Virus record (IMG/VR): IMGVR_UViG_3300037246_000385
Coordinates: 1-23,909 of that record
DNA from: a virus
Strand: one strand, 5' to 3'
Length of the DNA stretch: 23,909 bases
Shown here: positions 7,868 to 15,664 of the stretch, piece after piece
Numbering within the stretch: position 1 is the first letter of the stretch
Layout of the letters: each line of letters starts with the position of its first letter
Notes under the pieces: model-generated
The model's input: only the letters and a program-made list of their open reading frames with translations
Told to the model about the DNA's origin: nothing
Database searches by the model: none
Program-made: the position numbers and the translations under genes

Positions 7868-8791
7868 ATGGGTGTTCCAATTACATCCTCGCAGCAAGTT
7901 AGGCTTCTTCAAGAGAACTTGCGTGAGGTAGGTGAAAAAAGGTACGAAGGAATTAAGTCTATGATTCCTGAAACATTCAGGGTTGTCGATTCCGATAGCG
8001 CATGGGAAGAGTTTTACGATGTAGGCTCTCTCCCTGATATTCCTGAATTTAACGGCAAGTTGTCCACGCTTTCTGTGGCTGCTGGCTTTCATAAGATTAT
8101 AGAGCCAAAGGAATTTGGTGCTAAGGTCAATATCGAAAGGAAGTTGATAGACGATAAGAAGTATGCTGTTCTTGATAACTTTGCAGGGAAGCTTATGGAC
8201 TCTGCAATGAGAACAAGGGAAAAGGCTGGAGTAAAGCTTTTCTCCAATTCTTTCTCTACTGCTTACGACTTTATGACCAAGAACGAGGAAGGCGTAGCAC
8301 TATGTTCTAGCTCTCATACCACTAAGTCTGGTGCTTCCACCGCTAATGGTTTTGATAACGCTGGTTCTTCCGCTATTAACAAGGTTTCCATTGCAGCTAC
8401 TAAAATCCTTATGAAGAAATTTAGGGATGACCAAGCTGAGAGAATACAAGTCTCTGACAACCTTGGGATAGTGGTTCCTGACGAGTTGGTTGATATAGCC
8501 AATGAAGTTAATAGCACTCCTAAGTCTATGGACACTGCTGAAGGCAACATAAACACACAGTACAATCAGTACAAGATTATCCCTTATTCACTTCTGGGGG
8601 ATACTAGTACTACTGACTGGTTTATGGTTGACCTTGACAAGCAGAAGGAAAGTGCTATCTGGCTAGACCGTATCAAGCCTGAAATAAGCTCAACTGTTGA
8701 TTTCAATACTTACCTGAAGGAAATCTCTGTCTACATGAGACATGCCTATGGTTATATTGATTGGCGTTGGGTTTACGGTCACAACGTATAA
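7868..8791 (+). CDS. major capsid protein (HK97-fold type)
   Basis: This encodes 307 residues with an AGGAGG site at 7854-7859 just before ATG 7868. The pattern fits phage major capsid proteins of the HK97 fold: a helical N-terminus (QQVRLLQENLREVGEKRYEG), an aromatic and acidic beta region, a long spine-like helix region with NFAGKLMDSAMRTREKAGVK, and a C-terminal segment with WLDRIKPEISSTVDF and YIDWRWVYGHNV. Position downstream of scaffold and a decoration-like gene agrees. I see no N-terminal delta domain or cleavage site, which is consistent with the separate scaffold. Capsids would be built from many copies. Confidence 0.82.
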   Translation: MGVPITSSQQVRLLQENLREVGEKRYEGIKSMIPETFRVVDSDSAWEEFYDVGSLPDIPEFNGKLSTLSVAAGFHKIIEPKEFGAKVNIERKLIDDKKYAVLDNFAGKLMDSAMRTREKAGVKLFSNSFSTAYDFMTKNEEGVALCSSSHTTKSGASTANGFDNAGSSAINKVSIAATKILMKKFRDDQAERIQVSDNLGIVVPDELVDIANEVNSTPKSMDTAEGNINTQYNQYKIIPYSLLGDTSTTDWFMVDLDKQKESAIWLDRIKPEISSTVDFNTYLKEISVYMRHAYGYIDWRWVYGHNV

Positions 8792-8810
8792 TTAATCTTT
8801 AACTTTGCTG

Positions 8811-8851
8811 GCTAGGGGGATTGTCTCCCTAGCTGGTAGCTTTAGGGCTAC
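8811..8851 (+). other. two adjacent hairpins after the capsid gene
   Basis: A 10-bp stem with one G-T pair is formed by GCTAGGGGGA (8811-8820) and TCTCCCTAGC (8824-8833) around the loop TTG. A second, 5-bp stem follows: GTAGC (8836-8840) and GCTAC (8847-8851). No T-tract follows, so it is not a typical intrinsic terminator. It could be an RNA-processing or stability element that lets the capsid message be used more than downstream genes. Confidence 0.55.
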
Positions 8852-8871
8852 TGGCAAAAAGGAGTATGAAG

Positions 8872-9435
8872 ATGGGAAGGACTAGATATTCAGGCCCAAT
8901 TAAATCAACTGGTGGATTTGAAGTAGGTGCAGCAGCAGAGGGATTGACGCCTGAAACAAATACAGAGGTTATTTCGCCTGATGGCGTTATAAATAATAGC
9001 GTTGTAGTCGCAAGCGGAGCAACCCTAACTGTAACAAAAGCTTTACATGCTAACACTAAGGTTATTGCTTTCGGTACGGCAACAGGAACTACCGTGACTC
9101 TTCCTGCCGCTACTGGTACTGGCAATAAGTACACGTTTGTTATCGCTACAACGGCTACATCTAATGCCAATATAATCAAAGTGGCTAATGCTACTGATGT
9201 TATGAATGGCAGCTTGAACCTTCAGCAAGATGATGATTCTGATGGTACAAGCAAGACATGGATGGCTGAAGTTGGTGATGATACTATGACTTTTGCTGGC
9301 GCTGCCACTACTGGCGGTATTGTTGGCAACAGAATAGAGGTCATTGACTACGCTGCTGGCTTTTTTACATGCACAGCATGGACTATATCTAGTGGTGGTA
9401 GTGAAGTTACACCATTTAGTGCAACTGTGTCTTAA
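8872..9435 (+). CDS. probable head decoration / surface protein
   Basis: AAGGAG at 8859-8864 lies 7 nt before ATG 8872 but only 1 nt before the earlier in-frame ATG 8866, so I choose 8872, giving 187 residues. The protein is beta-rich, dominated by Thr, Ala, Gly and Val. Motifs such as VTLPAATGTGNKYTFVI, IIKVANATDVMNGSLN and IEVIDYAAGFFTCTAW form a pattern I recall from small phage structural proteins encoded right after the capsid gene. A decoration or head-fibre role is likely but unproven. The gene is the last before a strong terminator. Confidence 0.6.
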   Translation: MGRTRYSGPIKSTGGFEVGAAAEGLTPETNTEVISPDGVINNSVVVASGATLTVTKALHANTKVIAFGTATGTTVTLPAATGTGNKYTFVIATTATSNANIIKVANATDVMNGSLNLQQDDDSDGTSKTWMAEVGDDTMTFAGAATTGGIVGNRIEVIDYAAGFFTCTAWTISSGGSEVTPFSATVS

Positions 9436-9443
9436 TTTTATTC

Positions 9444-9472
9444 GGGTGGGGCTTCGGCCCTGCCCACTTTTT
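9444..9472 (+). terminator. intrinsic terminator with UUCG tetraloop
   Basis: The arms GGGTGGGGC (9444-9452) and GCCCTGCCC (9457-9465) form a 9-bp stem with two G-T pairs, closed by the very stable loop TTCG, and are followed by AC and a T5 tract (9468-9472). It separates the capsid half of the structural module from the tail half. Confidence 0.9.
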
Positions 9473-9482
9473 AAACATGATA

Positions 9483-9520
9483 AAGTTCGCTTAACCGCCA
9501 ACTTGTTAAGTTCGCTTAAC
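9483..9520 (+). repeat. 13-nt direct repeat containing TTCG hairpins
   Basis: AAGTTCGCTTAAC occurs exactly at 9483-9495 and 9508-9520, a 25-nt spacing. The second copy forms a perfect 7-bp hairpin TGTTAAG-TTCG-CTTAACA (9504-9521); the first forms only a short stem. It lies between the terminator and the ribosome site of the next gene, where a promoter or operator would be expected. I found no convincing -35/-10 pair. Confidence 0.6.
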
Positions 9521-9555
9521 AGCCTAACTTAAAAAATCAAAGGAGAAACAAAGAA

Positions 9556-10122
9556 ATGAAATTTTACGGAGAAGTAGATAAGAATGAAAAAGGTACAAAC
9601 TCTTCAGAATACCCAGCGTGGTATCTGGAAACACATTTAGATGAATTGAACGAATCAATGAGCCGCAGAGAACGTGGAATAAAAAGGGGAGACATTCCTG
9701 TAGACAGTATTCCTTACGAAAGACAAGAACTTGCTAAAGAAAAAGCAAGATTCGATTCAATAATGAATTCAAAGCCAAAACTCGGTGACAAAGAGAAGGA
9801 TTTTCTAAATAAGAATTACAAGGATTTAAGTAGGAAAATTCAAGCCTCAATGTTCACACGCTCTGATATGATGTTTGGTACTGCTTCCGCACATGAAGAA
9901 GCAAGGCGCATGGTAGAACCCGTCATAGAGCTTACCAAGGAACAATTGGAATTGGCTGTTGATATAGAAGTAAAAGTAGTTGGTGAAAAAACAAGTCGCA
10001 ATGGGGCTTCTAAGTTATTTAAGCTTATAGGCAAGCTTCTTGGTGAACCCACTAACATAGAATGGCTTAGAAAAGATAAGGTTACTTCTGCTGGCAGGCC
10101 AAAGCAGACCGTAGCTGCATAA
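9556..10122 (+). CDS. helical protein at the start of the tail module, unknown function
   Basis: This encodes 188 residues with an AAAGGAG site about 10 nt upstream. The protein is charged and mainly helical, without membrane segments or cysteines. It contains YPAWYLETHLDELNESMSRR near the start and a basic C-terminus ending RPKQTVAA. I do not recognise a family. Position between the decoration-like protein and the neck adaptor suggests a head-completion or assembly role, but that is only context. Confidence 0.65.
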   Translation: MKFYGEVDKNEKGTNSSEYPAWYLETHLDELNESMSRRERGIKRGDIPVDSIPYERQELAKEKARFDSIMNSKPKLGDKEKDFLNKNYKDLSRKIQASMFTRSDMMFGTASAHEEARRMVEPVIELTKEQLELAVDIEVKVVGEKTSRNGASKLFKLIGKLLGEPTNIEWLRKDKVTSAGRPKQTVAA

Positions 10123-10135
10123 AAGGAGTTAATGG

Positions 10136-11050
10136 ATGGATGGCAAAACAGCTTTATATCGTTTAAGGAATCTTCTTCTTGAAGATGCTAACTCAGCATT
10201 TCTGGATGATAGAACTTCTTATGATTTCATTAATGCAGCAGCTAGTGAGTTTGTGCAAAGGACTAAAAGCCTTAAAAGTTCACAAGCAATCACTACTGTA
10301 GCAGACCAAAGAGGATACACGCTCAACGCTAACTTTATGGAGTTGTATCTCAAAGATAAACAAAACAAGCTATACCTTCCCTATAATGATGGGAGTTCTA
10401 GTTACAGCGAGTTTATCTATTGGAAGGATTATGAGGATTTGATTCTTGAAGACAATATAACGTCTGTTTCCATACCCTCCGGCTTCACCATTATAGATGA
10501 TGCAACCTTAGACTCTCAGGTGACAGGCACTGCTACAAGCGCAGGAGCGTCATCTGGGGGTCAATCTATCCTAACTGATACTGCTGCTGACTTCTCAGAT
10601 GTTAGTGCAGGGGATATAGTTCATAATACCACAGATGGCAGTGACGGGGTTGTTTTATCCAAGACATCTTCCACTGTTTTAGTTGTTGCTTTATTTGGTG
10701 GGACTGCGAATGATTGGACAGATTCAGATGCTTATGTAATACAACCACAAGGGCGTTTACAGCTTCAAATAGACCCACCATCGTCCACGGCAGGCCACAC
10801 CCTTACCGTTCATTACGTTCAGCGCCCAAGCCCCGTATATAGCGATTACGGCACTTTTAGGTTTCAGCCTCAACACATGGATGCAATCTTGAAATATGCA
10901 GCGTTTAACTATAAATACCGTGACCAAGACCCTAATTACGGTGATGCTTATTATCAGCATTGGGATAGGCAATTAAGAGAAGCAAATCACTCCCTCAATA
11001 AGTCTTTCAATAGAAAGCGTCTAAAAGTAAATATGAGAGCTAGAAGATAA
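10136..11050 (+). CDS. neck adaptor (head-tail connector) protein with beta insertion
   Basis: This encodes 304 residues from ATG 10136, with AAGGAG 7 nt upstream (an out-of-frame ATG at 10132 is ignored). The N-terminal helices (ALYRLRNLLLEDAN, DDRTSYDFINAAASEFVQRT) and the C-terminal helices (HMDAILKYAAFNYKYRDQDP) resemble phage adaptors that sit under the portal. Between them is a Gly/Ser/Thr/Asp-rich insertion of about 80 residues (roughly 130-208) that looks like a separate beta domain. The segment LTVHYVQRPSPVY closes the beta part in the way typical of these proteins. Its stop overlaps the nozzle gene start (TAATG), agreeing with a joint neck function. Confidence 0.7.
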   Translation: MDGKTALYRLRNLLLEDANSAFLDDRTSYDFINAAASEFVQRTKSLKSSQAITTVADQRGYTLNANFMELYLKDKQNKLYLPYNDGSSSYSEFIYWKDYEDLILEDNITSVSIPSGFTIIDDATLDSQVTGTATSAGASSGGQSILTDTAADFSDVSAGDIVHNTTDGSDGVVLSKTSSTVLVVALFGGTANDWTDSDAYVIQPQGRLQLQIDPPSSTAGHTLTVHYVQRPSPVYSDYGTFRFQPQHMDAILKYAAFNYKYRDQDPNYGDAYYQHWDRQLREANHSLNKSFNRKRLKVNMRARR

Positions 11051-13530
11051 TGAGAGAAGAAAAGTATGTGCCTTTAAAGATTCCTTTCGACCAAGGCATT
11101 AATGAGGTAGATGAACGTGGCTCTCTGCCTACGGGTGCGTTCTCACGTTGTCGAAACATGAGATGGCGCGGTAAAAAGGGCATGGAGCAAAGGCTGGGTC
11201 AAGTTAGACACCATACTCTTAACACAGACAATACTAATGAGATTACCTCTCTTTATAGCTTTAGCAAGGGGCGTATAACAGAAAGTGCTTTGTTTGCTCA
11301 GTATAGCAATGGAGAAATACGCAAAGCTACTGACAATCCTCCCACTGGAACTACTGGCGAATTTGGTAGTTCTGTGCTGGCTACAAGGTCTGGGGCTTCT
11401 CCTTCTTCATGGGCTAGTTTTAACGATTATCTGTTAATGGCTGATAGTGCAGGACAAGCACAGATATATACAGGCGCAGCGCAAAACCCAATCTTATTTA
11501 ATGTGTATAAGGGGACTGTGGCTATTCCTGATGTTCCAGAGGAAGGGGCTGATTATACACAGGAAGTAATAGATGGAAGGGCATCTACTGTTGCTGTATT
11601 AGACAGTCTTAGCACTCTAGCCAACCATGACGCTTTATTTATTGGTTTTGCTGTACCTATGAACAAGATGACGTTTACAATTCCAGCTACCAATGATAAT
11701 GCTTCTGTTGCTACACTATCTTACAGGAAGAGTGATAGTACCTGGGCTGACACTTCAGCCAGTGATGGAACAGATGTGGCTGGTGACACATTTAAGCAAA
11801 CAGGCTCTTTCGCTTGGACTCAGCCTTCTGATGAAATCCCGCACTTTGCCTTTGGTGGCAGTTTGTTCTGGTACAGAATAACATTCTCTGCGGCACTTGA
11901 TGCAGAAGTGGAAGTGTCTGCCATTACAGGTGAGAATACGGCTGGATTTCAAGATATAGTAAATATGTGGGATGGTGCATTGGTAGAACCACCAGAAGCT
12001 AGAGTTGAGGTTAGTGCTCCTACCCCTAACGCTTTTTTCACATACAGTTCCCAATCTATAAAGGCTGGGGATATAGTCGGTGGTGGAAGTTATGACTATA
12101 TTTACTTTAACTCGCAAGACCCATTGTTTGGGTTTTATATGGACGTAAAATTAACGCCCAACGCCACTGCTTCTACGACAATAGACCAAATTGCTTCATG
12201 GACGGGAGAAGCATGGACAGCAATGAGTTCTTTGAATGATGGTACTAATGGTGGTGCTAATTCAGGGTATGTGACTTGGGCTAGAAATACAAGCGTTAGG
12301 AAGCTAAACTTCCAGAGTTCCAGATACCATTCTTATTGGTATAGAATAAGGTTTGACAAGACATTATCTTCAAATCTTACTTGGGCTGTCCTGAACATGC
12401 CTTATTTTGACATAAACAACACCCATTACCCTGTGGCACAAAGTTGTTCCTCTTGGGATAAAAGAGCTTGGTATAGTTTTAATGATAATCATATTTACGG
12501 CACTGCAAAGTTCAACCCAACAGGCCTTAATGGTGATGATGCCGTTACGATTGACATAGGTGATAATAGGGCCAATAAAATAATTTGCATGAGAAGGTTT
12601 TACAACTTTCTATTGGTGTGGCAAGAAGAGCTTGGTGAAGAAGGTGGTGGGTTTCATATTGTCGAGCCTGGCCTTTCTGTAGCCGAGCAAGTTAACACTG
12701 GTGGAAAAGGTTACGACTCGGAAGTTATTTCCGACAGGATTGGCATCTTGAATAGTAAATGTGCCGTAGTTCTTGAAGATGTAGGCATGGGCGACCTTAA
12801 TATTGACAGGCCAGTAATGAAGGGTGTTTTCTTTATTTCTCGATATGGCGTGTATAAATCAGACGGTAGCTTCCTGAAGAATATATCTGGTGGTATTGGT
12901 AATCACTTCGACCCTTCTCGAAGCGAATGTATTAGGGCTGGATATGAAAAGAAACATTTTCTCACTTGGGATTCTACATACAATGTATTAAGAATGGGTC
13001 TTGTAAGTGGGTCTAGTGCAACAGAACCAAACAAGTTCTTTATTTACAACCCTGTCCGTGATATATGGGCTGAAGATACACTAGGGCAAAAACTATCTTG
13101 CCTTACTGAAGTCGGTGCAGCAAGTGGCGATGTCCCTGTGTTGCAATACGGTGGTGGTCAGGATGGGTTTGTTTATAGAGTTAATACAACTAATGACGAT
13201 ATATCAACCGCCATTGATGGTGATGTAATAATGGAACTCGATTCTGAAAAAAATAGGATTAGACTCACGCAAGAGCTATTAAAATGCAAAGTACAAAGTG
13301 CTGGCGATATTTCTAGGTCTGTATCCCAAAATGGTAACACTACTTATGAATATGCAAGGACTATAGACATGACAGCAAGGGTTCCAGGTGAGTCGTATAG
13401 GCGTGAGGAGCGATTGACAGACTCTATTGAAGGTGAGCATTTAAGTTTTAGATGGAGGAATAATATAGCTTCACAGTCCATGTATTTGCTTGATGTAGAA
13501 TTTAGGCTTAAGGAAAAGTTGAACAGATAA
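11050..13530 (+). CDS. tail nozzle-like protein (tail tubular protein B type)
   Basis: This 826-residue protein directly follows the adaptor, as in T7-like and P22-like neck and tail modules. The N-terminus (PLKIPFDQGINEVDE then RCRNMRWRGKKGMEQRLG) is the 'load data, list parameters' beta region typical of these propeller-like nozzle proteins, and blades with aromatic beta strands continue to the end. Two internal domains at about 193-290 and 350-450 look like copies of each other (shared DALF/DPLFGF start, Trp-rich beta, SLFWYRITF versus HSYWYRIRF, ending in similar strands). Such proteins form the hexameric tail tube end through which DNA passes. Both junctions are TAATG overlaps. Confidence 0.72.
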   Translation: MREEKYVPLKIPFDQGINEVDERGSLPTGAFSRCRNMRWRGKKGMEQRLGQVRHHTLNTDNTNEITSLYSFSKGRITESALFAQYSNGEIRKATDNPPTGTTGEFGSSVLATRSGASPSSWASFNDYLLMADSAGQAQIYTGAAQNPILFNVYKGTVAIPDVPEEGADYTQEVIDGRASTVAVLDSLSTLANHDALFIGFAVPMNKMTFTIPATNDNASVATLSYRKSDSTWADTSASDGTDVAGDTFKQTGSFAWTQPSDEIPHFAFGGSLFWYRITFSAALDAEVEVSAITGENTAGFQDIVNMWDGALVEPPEARVEVSAPTPNAFFTYSSQSIKAGDIVGGGSYDYIYFNSQDPLFGFYMDVKLTPNATASTTIDQIASWTGEAWTAMSSLNDGTNGGANSGYVTWARNTSVRKLNFQSSRYHSYWYRIRFDKTLSSNLTWAVLNMPYFDINNTHYPVAQSCSSWDKRAWYSFNDNHIYGTAKFNPTGLNGDDAVTIDIGDNRANKIICMRRFYNFLLVWQEELGEEGGGFHIVEPGLSVAEQVNTGGKGYDSEVISDRIGILNSKCAVVLEDVGMGDLNIDRPVMKGVFFISRYGVYKSDGSFLKNISGGIGNHFDPSRSECIRAGYEKKHFLTWDSTYNVLRMGLVSGSSATEPNKFFIYNPVRDIWAEDTLGQKLSCLTEVGAASGDVPVLQYGGGQDGFVYRVNTTNDDISTAIDGDVIMELDSEKNRIRLTQELLKCKVQSAGDISRSVSQNGNTTYEYARTIDMTARVPGESYRREERLTDSIEGEHLSFRWRNNIASQSMYLLDVEFRLKEKLNR

Positions 13531-14555
13531 TGGCTATTAAGCCTTGGACTCAAAAAGACGTTTTAGAACGCAGAAGGTCTACTGAGAAAGATTATCCACC
13601 GAAGAGAAAAAAGCATTGGATGGATAGTTTTGAGAGGAGAGAGCAATTCCATGAGGGTACATATAGACCATTTGGGTATCCTGTCTTACCACCAAAGGGC
13701 AGCGGATGCAAGGGAAGAGTTTTAAGGCCATTATCTCAGGTAACATGGGAATGTGGCGGGGAACTTCCAAAAACATTCCAGACAAGTGTTTCAGGTGCAG
13801 TTGGCAATGTTACATATTCTATGGATCCGTTTTGGTCTGAAGTTAACGAAAACTCTGATTTAGCGGTAATTGACGCAAGCGGTATCATCCAAATCGGAGA
13901 CGAAGATACTGAGGTTTGCCAAGGCCCTTATCCACCTTGGATAATATATACAGTATGTGATGATTGTGGATGTTCTCATGGAACTATATGGCTGGAGGAC
14001 TGTTCGGCTGATTGTGACCTTTGCATTGGTGTAGATTGTGATTTGCCAAGCCTAAGTGGGGCAGACACTATAGGGCCAGATACAACAGGGCAATATACTT
14101 TAGATGATGCACAGGGAGATGTATCATGGGCAATAAGTGGTAGTGGCTTTTCAATAGACCAGAATGGGTTAGTAACTACTTCTTCTGCTTGTGGGACGGG
14201 TGATATAACTGCAACTGATAGTTGCTGTGGAGAGTTTACTAAGAAGATAAGAAGCACTGATGGGATTTGGAATCTTATAAGTCACGAGACAGGCGGTATA
14301 GATGGTGTTTGGTGTACATTTAGGGCTGATACTTGTGCTAATGCTCACGGAGCAAGTAGTCCTATACAATCTGATATTATAAATGGACTTAAATATGAGG
14401 GTAGGTATCGTTGTATGTCTGGGAGTTGTACCGAGGAGTGTGAGCCTTTTGGGCCAGCCATACCCCCTCATTGGCCTAATGTCTGTGTATTGGCCGAGCC
14501 TCCACAAATACAATATGTGCATTATCTTGATATTTTTAATTGGATATGTCCATGA
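13530..14555 (+). CDS. cysteine-rich Ig-like protein of the tail region
   Basis: This encodes 341 residues, starting in a TAATG overlap with the nozzle gene. The N-terminal 45 residues are very basic and helical. Two Ig-like (bacterial BIG2-like) domains can be seen. The first, at about 72-152, includes VSGAVGNVTYSM and AVIDASGIIQIGDED. The second, at about 172-241, includes DVSWAISGSGFSIDQNGLVT and GDITATDSCCG. There are 20 cysteines, many clustered (VCDDCGCS, DCSADCDLCIGVDCD, CMSGSCTEEC), far more than in the neighbours. No signal peptide or membrane segment is seen. Ig-like domains in virion proteins often mediate weak binding to cell-surface glycans, so an adhesin or virion decoration role is inferred. 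The cysteines may bind metal or form disulfides after release. Confidence 0.6.
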   Translation: MAIKPWTQKDVLERRRSTEKDYPPKRKKHWMDSFERREQFHEGTYRPFGYPVLPPKGSGCKGRVLRPLSQVTWECGGELPKTFQTSVSGAVGNVTYSMDPFWSEVNENSDLAVIDASGIIQIGDEDTEVCQGPYPPWIIYTVCDDCGCSHGTIWLEDCSADCDLCIGVDCDLPSLSGADTIGPDTTGQYTLDDAQGDVSWAISGSGFSIDQNGLVTTSSACGTGDITATDSCCGEFTKKIRSTDGIWNLISHETGGIDGVWCTFRADTCANAHGASSPIQSDIINGLKYEGRYRCMSGSCTEECEPFGPAIPPHWPNVCVLAEPPQIQYVHYLDIFNWICP

Positions 14556-14935
14556 AACAGATAGAGATAATAGTAATGGCTGAGAATGTACAAGAGGTGA
14601 AAGATGCTCTGACTGCTAGGGATATTGAAACTAGAAGCATTAAAGACTTAGAGTTTATTGCCAACAACCAAAAACGTGACCATAGCGAGGGATGTTGTGG
14701 GCAAGGCAAGAAGTCACCATCAATGTTAAAGAAAGCTAAGAACTATGCTAAGACTATGGCTAGATGGATAAAAGCGGGGAGGCCGATAGTTGAGTTAAGG
14801 GAGTTGGCTAGTAGGTTAAGTATTTGTGGAGGCTGTGCTTCACTCAAAGGATATGAATGTACTGAATGTGGATGTCCTATGGACTCCAAAGCCAAGATGA
14901 ATATAGATAAACTTTGCGAATTAAATAAATGGTAG
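14552..14935 (+). CDS. zinc-ribbon phage protein, unknown function
   Basis: I choose ATG 14552, which overlaps the previous stop as ATGA, giving 127 residues. In-frame TTG 14540, ATG 14546 and ATG 14576 are alternatives. The C-terminal 40 residues carry SICGGCASLKGYECTECGC followed by KAKM and LCELNKW. This matches a widespread small phage motif with two Cys pairs, a Lys-rich turn and a terminal 'C...KW'. The rest is basic and helical (KKAKNYAKTMARWIKAG). It lies between the Ig-like protein and the internal virion proteins. I know no function; it may bind zinc and take part in virion assembly. Confidence 0.65.
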   Translation: MKQIEIIVMAENVQEVKDALTARDIETRSIKDLEFIANNQKRDHSEGCCGQGKKSPSMLKKAKNYAKTMARWIKAGRPIVELRELASRLSICGGCASLKGYECTECGCPMDSKAKMNIDKLCELNKW

Positions 14936-14944
14936 GAGGATAAT

Positions 14945-15664
14945 ATGGCACTTTTTTCACAACCTGGAGGTAGGGCAACGGGGAGGTTTGGAACTTTTGA
15001 GAGGGAAGCTGAAGCTAGGAGAAAAGCTGGAATTGCTATAGCTGGCGGTCAAGATAAAGGTCAAGCGCCTGAGTTCAGCTTGGAGCGTGTTAGAGCCTTG
15101 TCACAAGAACAAATGTCTCCTCAAATTAGTGCTGTAAGGAGGGCGATTCAAGGCGTTCAGGCTGGTCGTTTTGCCAATCCTCTTGCTAGAAGGGAAGCCA
15201 TCAGGGGTGCTGTCAGGGGTGGTGGTGAAGCTCTTGCTGGTATTCAAGCCGCAGGCACAAGGCAAGGACTAGCACTTCATCGTACTGAATTTGATGCCCA
15301 AATGGCAGAGTTTAGAAGGCAGGAAGAAGAAAGGTTGAGAGAAGAACAGAGGCAGACATTCAGAAGGCGTGATTTGGGTTCTTCGACCTACTTGCCTCCT
15401 GGTATGCCTGGAAGTGGTGGTAGACTTAGCCCCTTCACGGGCTTTGCCCCAGCGCCAGCACCTACAATGCCTATTCGCCTTCCAGGTGGTAGCGTAAGCA
15501 ATAGATTACTTGAAGGGACATCTTTTGCAACTGCCGGTGGTGGTGGAAAGCAATTGGGTGATATTGGCTTTTCATTTGGTAGTGAGCCAATAAATGTTGC
15601 ACCCACATTCGCACCTGATGATAGGCAACATGAATTACTGACACAATCTTTTGGGAGGACATAA
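14945..15664 (+). CDS. probable internal virion protein (helical, low-complexity end)
   Basis: This encodes 239 residues with an AGGAGG site just upstream, overlapping the previous stop. The N-terminal 140 residues are Arg, Ala, Gln and Glu-rich helices (for example MAEFRRQEEERLREEQRQ), suited to coiled coils. The C-terminal 100 residues are Gly/Pro/Ala-rich and disordered. It heads three large genes in a row and ends in a TAATG overlap with the next, a layout like the internal-core or ejection-protein block of podoviruses. Function is inferred from place and composition only. Confidence 0.5.
   Translation: MALFSQPGGRATGRFGTFEREAEARRKAGIAIAGGQDKGQAPEFSLERVRALSQEQMSPQISAVRRAIQGVQAGRFANPLARREAIRGAVRGGGEALAGIQAAGTRQGLALHRTEFDAQMAEFRRQEEERLREEQRQTFRRRDLGSSTYLPPGMPGSGGRLSPFTGFAPAPAPTMPIRLPGGSVSNRLLEGTSFATAGGGGKQLGDIGFSFGSEPINVAPTFAPDDRQHELLTQSFGRT

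Noticed and set aside
9503-9530. TTGTTA and TAACTT as a promoter after the terminator
   Set aside because: Both boxes match the consensus poorly and overlap the hairpin, so a promoter cannot be supported by eye.
11693-12117. Overlapping open frames on both strands inside the nozzle-like gene
   Set aside because: They have no ribosome sites and their composition reflects the codon pattern of the real gene.
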